From NCBI RefSeq assembly GCF_014284365.1, contig NZ_JACOGG010000008.1, positions 124,001-188,000 of the forward strand: a stretch of DNA of 64,000 nucleotides, given 5' to 3'. The DNA comes from Cognatundibacterium rugosum (lineage in GTDB: Bacteria; Pseudomonadota; Gammaproteobacteria; Burkholderiales; Burkholderiaceae_D). Below, one piece after another: positions 46,246 through 54,910 of the stretch. Position 1 is the stretch's first letter. Each line of letters starts with the position of its first letter. The notes below the pieces were generated by a model that saw only the letters and a program-made list of their open reading frames with translations, ran no database searches and was not told the origin of the DNA. The position numbers were made by a program, and so were the translations under genes.

Positions 46246-49116
46246 ATGGCTCCGCCGCCACTTACTCGACACCAAAGCCTTTATTACGCTTGGCTTCTCA
46301 CTCGTCGGGCGGCTGGCGACTCAGTAGAGTCGCTTGCCTCCACGCTTGTAGACTCGCAAGTGGACCTTAACCCCCATCAAGTCGAAGCGGCCCTTTTCGC
46401 TTGCGCCAATCCGCTCTCGCGTGGCGTGATCCTGGCCGACGAAGTTGGGCTCGGTAAAACCATCGAGGCCGGGCTGGTGATCTCTCAGCGCTGGGCCGAG
46501 CGCCGCCGACGCATCCTCATCATCGTGCCCGCCAACCTCCGCAAGCAATGGCATCAGGAGTTGCAAGATAAGTTCAACCTGCAGGGCGTCCTCCTAGAGG
46601 CCAAGAACTTCAACGCTCTCCGTAAACAGGGTCGCCAGAATCCGTTTCAAGGCGCATCCGGCCCCGTCATCTGCTCCTACCAGTTTGCGAAATCGAAGGC
46701 AGCGGACATCAAGGCCGTTGATTGGGATCTGGTTGTGCTCGACGAAGCGCACCGACTGCGCAATGTCTATAAGGCAAGCAACGTGATTGCCAAGACGCTG
46801 AAAGAAGCACTGGCCCATGTGCATTCCAAAGTGCTGCTGACAGCTACTCCGCTGCAGAACTCGCTGTTGGAGCTATACGGTCTGGTCAGCATGATTGATG
46901 ACCGTGTCTTTGGTGACATCGACAGCTTCCGCTCGCAGTTCACGGCGCAACCCAAGGAGCAGGCTTTCACAGCACTACGAGCTCGCCTAGCCACCGTGTG
47001 CAAACGCACCTTGCGCCGCCAAGTTCAGCAGTACGTGCCATACACAGCACGTCGGGCCATCGTTGAAGAGTTCACCCCCTCGGCCGAGGAACGGGAGCTG
47101 TCCAACCTTGTCGCAGACTACCTTCGCCGGCCCAACATCAAGGCGCTGCCTGAAGGCCAAAGGCAATTGATCTCCTTGGTGCTGTGGAAGCTGCTGGCTT
47201 CATCGACCCACGCCATTGCGGGCGCACTGGAAACCATGGCCAAGCGGCTTGAAAGCGAACTCGCCGAGCTAGCTGACATCCCCGAATTGGCCGAGGTGCT
47301 CGACGAAGACTACGAGTCGCTTGATGAAACCGCAGACGAGTGGGATGGCAGTGCTGCGACCACAGACGTATCGCCAGCGGCCCAGCGCGACGCGGTTGCT
47401 CAGGAAATTGCTGAGCTGCGGCACTTCAAAACACTTGCAACCAACATTCGCGAGAACGCCAAGGGCACAGCACTGTTGACCGCTCTGGACAAGGCATTCG
47501 CTGAGCTAGAACGACTCGACGCAGCAAAGAAGGCCATCATCTTCACAGAGTCCAAACGTACGCAGGAATACCTACTCTCGCTCCTGGCAGACACATCCTA
47601 CGGTGAGGGTATCGTCTCGTTCAATGGCACCAACAGCGATGCCCGAGCGCAAGCCGTCTATGCTGATTGGATCAAGCGCCACGCAGGGACAGATCACATC
47701 ACAGGATCACGGAGCGCAGACACAAGAGCCGCTTTGGTTGAGCACTTCAAAGAACGCGGCACAGTGATGATTGCCACTGAGGCGGGAGCAGAGGGTATTA
47801 ATCTGCAGTTCTGCTCGCTGGTCATCAACTTTGACTTGCCATGGAATCCGCAACGCATCGAACAGCGCATCGGCCGCTGTCACCGTTACGGGCAGAAATT
47901 TGATGTGGTGGTCGTCAACTTCGTGGACCGCAGCAACGAGGCCGATGCTCGCGTCTACGAACTTCTTGACCAGAAGTTCCAGCTCTTCGAGGGGGTGTTT
48001 GGCGCCAGCGATGAGGTGCTGGGTGCTATCGGGTCGGGCGTGGACTTCGAGCGTCGCATTGCGGAGATCTACCAAAACTGCCGCGATCCTGAAGAGATCA
48101 AGAGCAGCTTCGAGCAACTGCAGCGCGACCTGTCCGGTGAGATCAGTGAAGCCATGGTCAAGACGCGGCAGATCCTCCTGGAGAACTTCGATGAAGAGGT
48201 GCAGGACAAGCTGCGTGTACGAGCGGAAGCAAGTAGCGCGGCAAGAAGCAGGTACGAGCGGATGCTGCTGGACTTGACGCGAGCAGAGCTCGCGGGACAC
48301 GCAACATTCGATGAAGAAGGATTCGTACTACAGCGACTCCCGAGCTCCGCACTTGCTGGCGTCGAGCTGGGGCGGTACGAATTGCCCCGGCGATCAGGCG
48401 AATCGCATCTGTATCGGATCGGGCATCCACTCGCCGAGTGGGTAACAGCCCAGGCCAAGTCCCGAAAACTGCCGATGGCCAAACTGCTGTTTGACTACGG
48501 CGCCTACGGCACGCAGATCAGCACCTTAAAGAACTATCGCGGCAAGTCTGGTTGGCTGTCCGTGAGCCTGGTCTCTGTGGAAGCGCTAGGCAACTTGGAA
48601 GAGCGGCTTGTCGCGGCCGCCGTCACCGTTGACGGTTCGCCGCTGGCAGAAGACGACCCCTCGAAACTCCTGCGCCTGCCCGTGAAGCTGGAAGGGCCGT
48701 GCGATGGCAATGTGCCGGCGTCCGAACTCGCAGAGGACTACCAGGGCCGCCGGATGGACATCTTGCGTGAGATCAACCAGCGCAATCTGGGCTACTTTGA
48801 GCAAGAAGTTCAGAAGCTGGACGCCTGGGCCGACGACCTCAAGCTGGGCATCGAGCAGGAGATCATGGAGATCGACCGGCAGATCAAAGAAGTCCGGCGT
48901 ACGGCAGCCAGTGCGCCGACGCTGGACGAGAAGTTGTCGTGGCAAAAGAAACAACGTGAGCTTGAGAGTACGCGCACGAAGCTGCGTCGCGAACTCTTCA
49001 ACAAACAAGATGAAATCGAGGCCCAGCGCAACGACATCATCAGTCAGTTAGAAGGCCAGCTCAAACAACAAGTCAAAGAGCAGCCTCTTTTCTGTATTCA
49101 ATGGGAGCTAATCTAA
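46246..49116 (+). CDS. SNF2-family helicase/ATPase (RapA-like), first gene of the defence cluster
   Basis: About 956 residues. Walker A ADEVGLGKTIEAGLV near 65, DEAH in VVLDEAHRLRN near 165, TATPLQN (motif III) near 200, and helicase C motif IGRCHRYGQKFDVVVVNF near 545, all as in RapA/SNF2 translocases, which move on duplex DNA. The C-terminal third has a coiled coil near 850-940. Start ATG 46246 with agga; TTG 46243 is alternative. Its stop overlaps the next gene (TAATG). In defence clusters such translocases usually load or remodel DNA for a partner nuclease. Confidence 0.9.
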   Translation: MAPPPLTRHQSLYYAWLLTRRAAGDSVESLASTLVDSQVDLNPHQVEAALFACANPLSRGVILADEVGLGKTIEAGLVISQRWAERRRRILIIVPANLRKQWHQELQDKFNLQGVLLEAKNFNALRKQGRQNPFQGASGPVICSYQFAKSKAADIKAVDWDLVVLDEAHRLRNVYKASNVIAKTLKEALAHVHSKVLLTATPLQNSLLELYGLVSMIDDRVFGDIDSFRSQFTAQPKEQAFTALRARLATVCKRTLRRQVQQYVPYTARRAIVEEFTPSAEERELSNLVADYLRRPNIKALPEGQRQLISLVLWKLLASSTHAIAGALETMAKRLESELAELADIPELAEVLDEDYESLDETADEWDGSAATTDVSPAAQRDAVAQEIAELRHFKTLATNIRENAKGTALLTALDKAFAELERLDAAKKAIIFTESKRTQEYLLSLLADTSYGEGIVSFNGTNSDARAQAVYADWIKRHAGTDHITGSRSADTRAALVEHFKERGTVMIATEAGAEGINLQFCSLVINFDLPWNPQRIEQRIGRCHRYGQKFDVVVVNFVDRSNEADARVYELLDQKFQLFEGVFGASDEVLGAIGSGVDFERRIAEIYQNCRDPEEIKSSFEQLQRDLSGEISEAMVKTRQILLENFDEEVQDKLRVRAEASSAARSRYERMLLDLTRAELAGHATFDEEGFVLQRLPSSALAGVELGRYELPRRSGESHLYRIGHPLAEWVTAQAKSRKLPMAKLLFDYGAYGTQISTLKNYRGKSGWLSVSLVSVEALGNLEERLVAAAVTVDGSPLAEDDPSKLLRLPVKLEGPCDGNVPASELAEDYQGRRMDILREINQRNLGYFEQEVQKLDAWADDLKLGIEQEIMEIDRQIKEVRRTAASAPTLDEKLSWQKKQRELESTRTKLRRELFNKQDEIEAQRNDIISQLEGQLKQQVKEQPLFCIQWELI

Positions 49117-52100
49117 TGTCAAAAAGGGAGATCGCCAGAGGTTCAGTCTGGCGCCAGTGGGATTTGCACATCCACACGCCGGCGTCATTCCACTGGCTGG
49201 GTAAGAAGTTCAGGGACTGTGCAGATGCCGACGAGCGGCATGCCCTCATCGATCAAATGATCGACGCGCTGAACAAGGCAGAGCCTGCAGTCTTCGCCAT
49301 CATGGACTACTGGACCTTCGATGGCTGGCTTGCACTAAAGGCACGGCTCAAAGAGGCCGGAGCTCCAGCACTTCACAAGAAGGTCTTCCCAGGTATCGAG
49401 CTCCGACTGGCCGCTCCGATGAAGGGCCGGCTCAACGCTCACGTTCTGTTCTCTGATGAGATCGAGGATCAGGCGCTGCTCGACTTCAAGCAGGCACTCA
49501 CGGTCGAGCTGGTAAACCGCCCCTTGTCAGACTCGGCCTTGGTCCAGCTCGCCCGCGAGGCTGGCGCCGACAAGCTGAAGACTCACGGATTCGACAAGGC
49601 AGACGTGGACGCGTCAGAGGAGAAGGCCTTGCTCGCTGGCGCGACCATCGGGGAGCTGAACCCAGAGTCGTACAAAACAGCGATCGCCAAGGTCAAGCTG
49701 GGACTGGCCATCGGGTTCATGCCCTTTGACACCAACGATGGCCTGGCTGACGTGAAGTGGCATGAGCACTACGCCTACGTCATGGGCCTCTTCCAAAGTT
49801 CGCCCATCTTCGAATCGCGCAGCGTCGACTTGCATGCGGCTTTCGCGGGTGTGAGGACCGCTGGAAACGCGAAGTTCTTTGACAACTTCTTCAGTGCGCT
49901 GAAAGCGATCCCGCGCCTTGCCGTATCTGGCAGCGACGCGCATTGCTTCGTCGGCGTTGCTGGCGACAACAACAATCGTGGCTACGGAGACTTCCCATCT
50001 GAAAAGAAGACTTGGATCAAGGCCGATCCAACCTTTCAGGGTCTCAAACAGGCCATCTTGGAGCCGGCGAAGCGGTCGTTCATTGGCGTGAAGCCAGCCA
50101 AGCTCCAGGCCGTGGAGACCAGCAAGACTCACTTCATCGAGTCGATCGAAGTCACCAAGACGGGCACCAAGACTGGTATCGGCAACTGGCTGCACGGCTG
50201 CGATCTGCCGCTCAATCCGGACCTTGTTGCCATCATCGGCAACAAGGGCAGCGGCAAAAGCGCCCTGGCCGATATCCTCGCAACCCTTGGACACTCACGA
50301 CAGGCCAAACACTTCAGCTTCCTGAAGCCTGAACGCTTTCTGGGCAAAAGTGGAGATCCAGCACGTCAATTCACCGGGACCCTGACCTGGCGCGATGACA
50401 GTACCGAGAGTCGTCCGCTGAACGAGTCCCCGGCACCGGACAAACAAGAGCTGGTCAGATACATCCCTCAGCACTACTTCGAAGAGCTCTGCAACGATCA
50501 CGTTTCTGGAAAGTCAGACGCGTTTGAGAAGGAGTTGCGAGCCGTCATCTTCTCGCATACCAGCGAGGAAATGCGTCTTGGCGCGCTCGATTTCGATCAG
50601 CTCACCGAACAGCAAGAACAAGCGCTGAGAAATCGACTGGGGGAGTTCCGCAAGGAGCTGAGGACCCTCAACGCCAGCATCGCTCGGATTGAAGACCAGC
50701 TCCAGCCAATTGAGGAGAAGAAGCTGACGGACCAGCTGCTGGTCAAGACACGCGAGATCGACGAGCACCAGAAGATCAAGCCGGCGGAAGTTACCCCGCC
50801 GCCTGAAACCCTGGAACCCGAGCAGAAGGAAGCCGCCGAAGCGCTTGCGGCCACGGCTCAAAGAATCGTAGCATCCACCAAGCGCACGCAGCAGATCCAG
50901 TCAGAACTCACCTCAATTGCCAAGAAGCAGAAGGCGATAGCCAATGCAAGGGAGCAGCTGCGACTACTCCAGCGCGCCTACGAGCAAGCCCAGCAACAGG
51001 TGGCTGAAGATCTCCAGCTTGCAGGCTTGAACTGGGCCGACGTGGCTAAGCTGGAGATCAAGACCAGTTTGCTCGATGAACGGTCTACTGCCCTCACTGC
51101 AGAGCAGTCGACGTTGCAGACCGAGGCTGGCACTTTGGCCAGCACCCTCGCGAACCTCGAAGAAGAGAAGAAGGTACACGCGACCAAGCTCAACGCCCGT
51201 CAACAGCAGTTCGAAACGTACCAACACCAGCTCGCAGAATGGACCAAGAAGCTGGATGCTCTGACTGGCACGCCGACTGACCCGGACACCAAGGTAGGCC
51301 TGGAAACCAGACTGGCTCAGATCAAAGAGTTGCCTGCCAAGCGCGTGGAACTGCAAGCCGCGCGACTTCAGCTGACGGCCGAAATCTTTGAATCCTTGGA
51401 CGCCCAAAGGAAGGCGCGAGAAGAGCTCTTCAAGCCGGTGCAAGACTTGATCAAGGCGAATGACTTGATCCGCGAGGACTACCGGCTGCAGTTCCAGGCG
51501 ACGCTAGCCGCTTCGGCTGAGGCCATCGCGGAACGTCTCTTCGCCTTGATTAAACAAACCTCAGGTGTGCTGCGCGGCCAAGATGAGGCTCTTTTGACGG
51601 TCAAGAGGCTGTTTGACAGCCACGACTTGAACTCCAAGCAAGGCGCACTGGCCTTTGCGAAGGCATTACATGAAACCCTTGAACAGGCGGCCAAGGGGCC
51701 TGGCGCCGAGGTCGGTATTGCCAGCCTACTGAAGAAGGACCAATCAGCCGTTTCGGTCTACGACTTGATTTTCGGGCTCGATTTTCTTGAGCCACGGTAT
51801 TCACTTCTCTTCCAGGACACGCAGATTGAGCAGTTGTCTCCTGGCCAGCGAGGCGCACTCCTGCTGATCTTCTATCTATTGGTGGATAACGGCAAGACGC
51901 CCATCATCTTGGACCAGCCCGAAGAAAATCTGGACAACGAGACCGTGTTCCGCCTCTTGGTTCCGGTGCTATCAGAGGCCAAAAAGAAGCGCCAGATCAT
52001 CATGGTCACTCATAACCCGAACCTAGCGGTGGTCTGTGACGCCGAGCAGATTATTCATGCATCGTTTGACCGAGCCTCAAACTGCGGCATCAATTACGTA

Positions 52101-52199
52101 GCCGGCTCATTGGAAAACCCAACGCTAAACAGCGCCGTCGTGACAGTATTGGAAGGCACCAAGCCCGCCTTCAACAATCGCTCAGGGAAGTACCACTGA
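49116..52199 (+). CDS. TrlF-type PHP-domain AAA/SMC-like ATPase
   Basis: About 1027 residues. The N-terminal PHP-type phosphoesterase domain starts WDLHIHTPASFHW (metal-binding HIH) with later GSDAHCF. The ATPase has Walker A NKGSGKSALADI near 374, a long coiled coil between about 480 and 800, then signature LSPGQRGALLLIFYLL, Walker B PIILDQPEENLDNETV near 930 and H-loop MVTHNPNLAVV, an SMC/RecF-type head. This is the TrlF arrangement: a nuclease-like head joined to an ATPase clamp. Start ATG 49116 overlaps the helicase stop (TAATG) with gggag 7 bases upstream; an ATG 15 bases earlier is alternative. Confidence 0.88.
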   Translation: MSKREIARGSVWRQWDLHIHTPASFHWLGKKFRDCADADERHALIDQMIDALNKAEPAVFAIMDYWTFDGWLALKARLKEAGAPALHKKVFPGIELRLAAPMKGRLNAHVLFSDEIEDQALLDFKQALTVELVNRPLSDSALVQLAREAGADKLKTHGFDKADVDASEEKALLAGATIGELNPESYKTAIAKVKLGLAIGFMPFDTNDGLADVKWHEHYAYVMGLFQSSPIFESRSVDLHAAFAGVRTAGNAKFFDNFFSALKAIPRLAVSGSDAHCFVGVAGDNNNRGYGDFPSEKKTWIKADPTFQGLKQAILEPAKRSFIGVKPAKLQAVETSKTHFIESIEVTKTGTKTGIGNWLHGCDLPLNPDLVAIIGNKGSGKSALADILATLGHSRQAKHFSFLKPERFLGKSGDPARQFTGTLTWRDDSTESRPLNESPAPDKQELVRYIPQHYFEELCNDHVSGKSDAFEKELRAVIFSHTSEEMRLGALDFDQLTEQQEQALRNRLGEFRKELRTLNASIARIEDQLQPIEEKKLTDQLLVKTREIDEHQKIKPAEVTPPPETLEPEQKEAAEALAATAQRIVASTKRTQQIQSELTSIAKKQKAIANAREQLRLLQRAYEQAQQQVAEDLQLAGLNWADVAKLEIKTSLLDERSTALTAEQSTLQTEAGTLASTLANLEEEKKVHATKLNARQQQFETYQHQLAEWTKKLDALTGTPTDPDTKVGLETRLAQIKELPAKRVELQAARLQLTAEIFESLDAQRKAREELFKPVQDLIKANDLIREDYRLQFQATLAASAEAIAERLFALIKQTSGVLRGQDEALLTVKRLFDSHDLNSKQGALAFAKALHETLEQAAKGPGAEVGIASLLKKDQSAVSVYDLIFGLDFLEPRYSLLFQDTQIEQLSPGQRGALLLIFYLLVDNGKTPIILDQPEENLDNETVFRLLVPVLSEAKKKRQIIMVTHNPNLAVVCDAEQIIHASFDRASNCGINYVAGSLENPTLNSAVVTVLEGTKPAFNNRSGKYH

Positions 52200-52200
52200 C

Positions 52201-52335
52201 ATGCTGTTCTTTGCGCCCCCCGATATTTCCAAGCCGAGAGCTGGCACCAGAGGACAAGATTGCCTCTTTGCCCAACCTCGCGATGCGAGCGCACGAGTTG
52301 AAGCAGCGCATTTTTCGTCGCTGATTAAGCGTTGA
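52201..52335 (+). CDS. 44-codon reading frame between TrlF and AIPR genes; or remnant of a lost gene
   Basis: ATG at 52201 lies 1 base after the TrlF stop; the frame (MLFFAPPDISKPRAGTRGQ...) closes at TGA 52333-52335, 4 bp before the AIPR start. In another frame the same DNA encodes an uninterrupted RELAPEDKIASLPNLAMRA..., ending at TGA just before, which looks like a protein C-terminus. So this may be the tail of a deleted gene. Neither reading is supported by a family. Confidence 0.35.
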   Translation: MLFFAPPDISKPRAGTRGQDCLFAQPRDASARVEAAHFSSLIKR

Positions 52336-52339
52336 CCTT

Positions 52340-54136
52340 ATGGCAACAGCACCAATTCGCCCGCTTGAACTAGACATGCTGTGCCAGAAGCTGGACGCCG
52401 ACTACGCAGCACTCATCACGGGGACGGGCACAAGCCCAGACTCCCGCCGCAGCAATTTCCTGTCCAAGGCGATTGCAGCGTTCGTAATTCATGAAGCCGC
52501 TGGCGTGACCTTGGAAGAGGCCGCCGCCGCGAACATCGACGGCGGCCTGGACCACGGCATCGACTCGGTGTTCGTGGCCAATGACCAGACCATCTGGCTT
52601 GTCCAGCCGAAGTACAAGGAGTCCGGCTCCGGCGAGCCGGAGCTTGATGACATGTCTAAGTTTCGGGATGGCGTCACCGATCTCATCGAGGAATGCTGGG
52701 GCCGCTTCAACAACGAACTTCAGAACCGCTGTGCTGCAATCACCAATGCCTTGAACACTGGCATCTGCAAGGTCAAGGTGGTGCTCTCCTACTCCGGCAC
52801 GGCGGTTTCCGATGATCGGAAGGACATCTTTTCCGACCTGGAGCGTGCGTTCAACGGGCCGAATCCCGGATTCCTTCGCTGTCATGCATACGGACTCACG
52901 ACCCTTCATGATCTGCATTTGGACGGCATCTCTGCCCAAGCAATTGAGGCCGATGTAGAGCTGACGGACTTCGGGCACACCCAGGCGCCTTACAGGGCGT
53001 TCTACGGCCGCATGGATGCCAAGCGTCTTGCAGAACTGTGGGTGCAGTACGAAGACCGCCTGGTTGACCGCAACATCAGACGCTTCAAAGGTGCGACAAC
53101 CTTCAACGCCGGTTTTACGGAGACCCTGCAACAGGAGACGGAGCACTTCTTCTATTTCAACAATGGTATCACGTTCCTTTGTGAGGCCATCAACGAGCAG
53201 CATCCCTGCGCCCCCCATCGGGAGTCCGGAAGGTTTCGTGTCCGAGGGGTGTCCATCATCAACGGCGCTCAGAGCGTGGCATCGGCCGCCGAGTTCGTGC
53301 GCCACTATCCTGGCCGGAGCATCGACGACGAAAAGGTAATGCTCACCCTGATTAAGGCGCCGGTGGACGGGTTATTCGGCAAGTGGGTAACCAAGGCCCG
53401 CAATCATCAAAACCCTGCCCAGACCGCCAACTTTGCGTCGCTGGATGAGAACCTGGAGCGACTAAGACAAGAGATTGCTCACCTCGGTTTTGACTATCAT
53501 TACCGTCCTGAGGCTGCGGCCATTGGTGCCAAGGCGATCGCACTGGACGAGGCACTCAAGGCGTTGGCATCACTGCAAAACGACCCTCGCTACACAGTGT
53601 GGCTCAAGAGTGAACCTCCACGGCTGGCCAACCTAGAGTCTGTTGAATACCAGGCGCTCTTCACACCCAGCATGAAAGGGGCGGCGCTGACTAACGCTGT
53701 ATTGTGTTATCGCGCTATCCGTGCACTGGTTGTGGGATACGAGCAAAACGCAGCGGCGCGCAGTCAAAAAAAGCTGATCTACCGTCACGCGATTCATGTC
53801 ATTACGACGGTAATGATGAAACGTCTGAAACAGCGTATCAATACGGCGGCGGCCATAGGCGCGACGATGCTTTTTGCTTTGACCAGCATGCCCCTTGATC
53901 AACTTCGGCAGCAGACCTTTGATCTTGGCCATCAACGGCTGACATTCCAAGGGCCATTGGCTTGCTTTCGGAACCAGGGCAACGTGGTGACCTTTATCGC
54001 GAATCTGATGGTGGCATATTTCGCTCTGACCACAGACCAGGCCATTGCCTCATTACGCAATATCCAAAATTCAGCAGACGCGTATCCGCGAAAACGTTTA
54101 CTCGATTATCTGTCGAGTCGTGCTCCGCAACTGTAA
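52340..54136 (+). CDS. AIPR-family abortive-infection protein
   Basis: About 598 residues. The AIPR hallmark NNGITFLCEA near 270 and the conserved RVRGVSIINGAQSVASAAEF near 290 are present; N-terminal part is a nuclease-like region (LDHGIDSVFVANDQTIWLVQPKY, a D...QxK arrangement near 75-95). AIPR proteins are linked to phage resistance and often have a restriction-type nuclease domain. Mid-cluster between the TrlF and nuclease/methyltransferase genes. Confidence 0.85.
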   Translation: MATAPIRPLELDMLCQKLDADYAALITGTGTSPDSRRSNFLSKAIAAFVIHEAAGVTLEEAAAANIDGGLDHGIDSVFVANDQTIWLVQPKYKESGSGEPELDDMSKFRDGVTDLIEECWGRFNNELQNRCAAITNALNTGICKVKVVLSYSGTAVSDDRKDIFSDLERAFNGPNPGFLRCHAYGLTTLHDLHLDGISAQAIEADVELTDFGHTQAPYRAFYGRMDAKRLAELWVQYEDRLVDRNIRRFKGATTFNAGFTETLQQETEHFFYFNNGITFLCEAINEQHPCAPHRESGRFRVRGVSIINGAQSVASAAEFVRHYPGRSIDDEKVMLTLIKAPVDGLFGKWVTKARNHQNPAQTANFASLDENLERLRQEIAHLGFDYHYRPEAAAIGAKAIALDEALKALASLQNDPRYTVWLKSEPPRLANLESVEYQALFTPSMKGAALTNAVLCYRAIRALVVGYEQNAAARSQKKLIYRHAIHVITTVMMKRLKQRINTAAAIGATMLFALTSMPLDQLRQQTFDLGHQRLTFQGPLACFRNQGNVVTFIANLMVAYFALTTDQAIASLRNIQNSADAYPRKRLLDYLSSRAPQL

Positions 54137-54139
54137 TAA

Positions 54140-54910
54140 ATGGATAGCAAAATGAAATTTGAGCAAATAAGTATCGGAGACCATCTCATTCTTCGAGCCA
54201 ATTTAGAAAATGGCAGCGAGAGTATTTCTCTTGCGCAAAATCAAGCTTTCAAAAAAGCGGAGAAGGTTCACAAAGACGCGCCATCAGGTCGAAAAAGAAA
54301 CTTCGATGAAATTCGAAGTCAGAATTTCCTTGGAACACTTGCTGACATCGTCTGCGCCAGACTGCTAAAAGCCTACTTCAAAAAGCACCACCTCGACATA
54401 TGCGTCACAAGATACGACGACGTTAGGACTGACGATTTTGAAGATCACGATCAATACGACATCAAGCTGTCTTCGCAAGGTCGAGACTATCTTGTTGAGA
54501 TCCGGTCGTCGGTTTGCATATATATGCCTTTGAATTCGATGATACGAAATTGGCAAATATTAGGACCCTATGCTTCTTCTGTGAAAGGTGTGACAGAAAC
54601 TGAGAAGCCGTTCTATCTGAGACCAATCTATCATTTGTCTAGTTTCGAGGAAAACAAAAAAACAAACAAGTATCAGAGAACCTCTGCTGATGAAATGATT
54701 GGTCGAGGCGAACTCCAGCTTTACTTTGTCGGTGGTGCAACTAATGCCATACTTCAGGCGAAAGGCAGAAATGAGGCGGGACAAGAGCTCAAACAGGGTA
54801 ACGCGGAGTTTAGAGTTCTTGACATCACAGATGGTCTCGATGCGAAGGAAGTTCTTGAGGTCATCGGACAGATTGCAAAAAAAGAATTTGCGGGTAGCGA
54901 AAATGAATAA
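54140..54910 (+). CDS. Unrecognised protein with possible PD-(D/E)xK nuclease core
   Basis: About 256 residues. No family recognised. Residues about 98-125 contain FEDHDQYDIKL and then DYLVEIRSS, spaced like the Asp and ExK of PD-(D/E)xK nucleases, though the usual Lys is Arg here. N-terminal half is helical and charged. It starts 3 bases after the AIPR stop and its end overlaps the methyltransferase start by 8 bases. A restriction or DNA-recognition role is inferred from this context only. DNA here is AT-richer than in the surrounding genes. Confidence 0.6.
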   Translation: MDSKMKFEQISIGDHLILRANLENGSESISLAQNQAFKKAEKVHKDAPSGRKRNFDEIRSQNFLGTLADIVCARLLKAYFKKHHLDICVTRYDDVRTDDFEDHDQYDIKLSSQGRDYLVEIRSSVCIYMPLNSMIRNWQILGPYASSVKGVTETEKPFYLRPIYHLSSFEENKKTNKYQRTSADEMIGRGELQLYFVGGATNAILQAKGRNEAGQELKQGNAEFRVLDITDGLDAKEVLEVIGQIAKKEFAGSENE

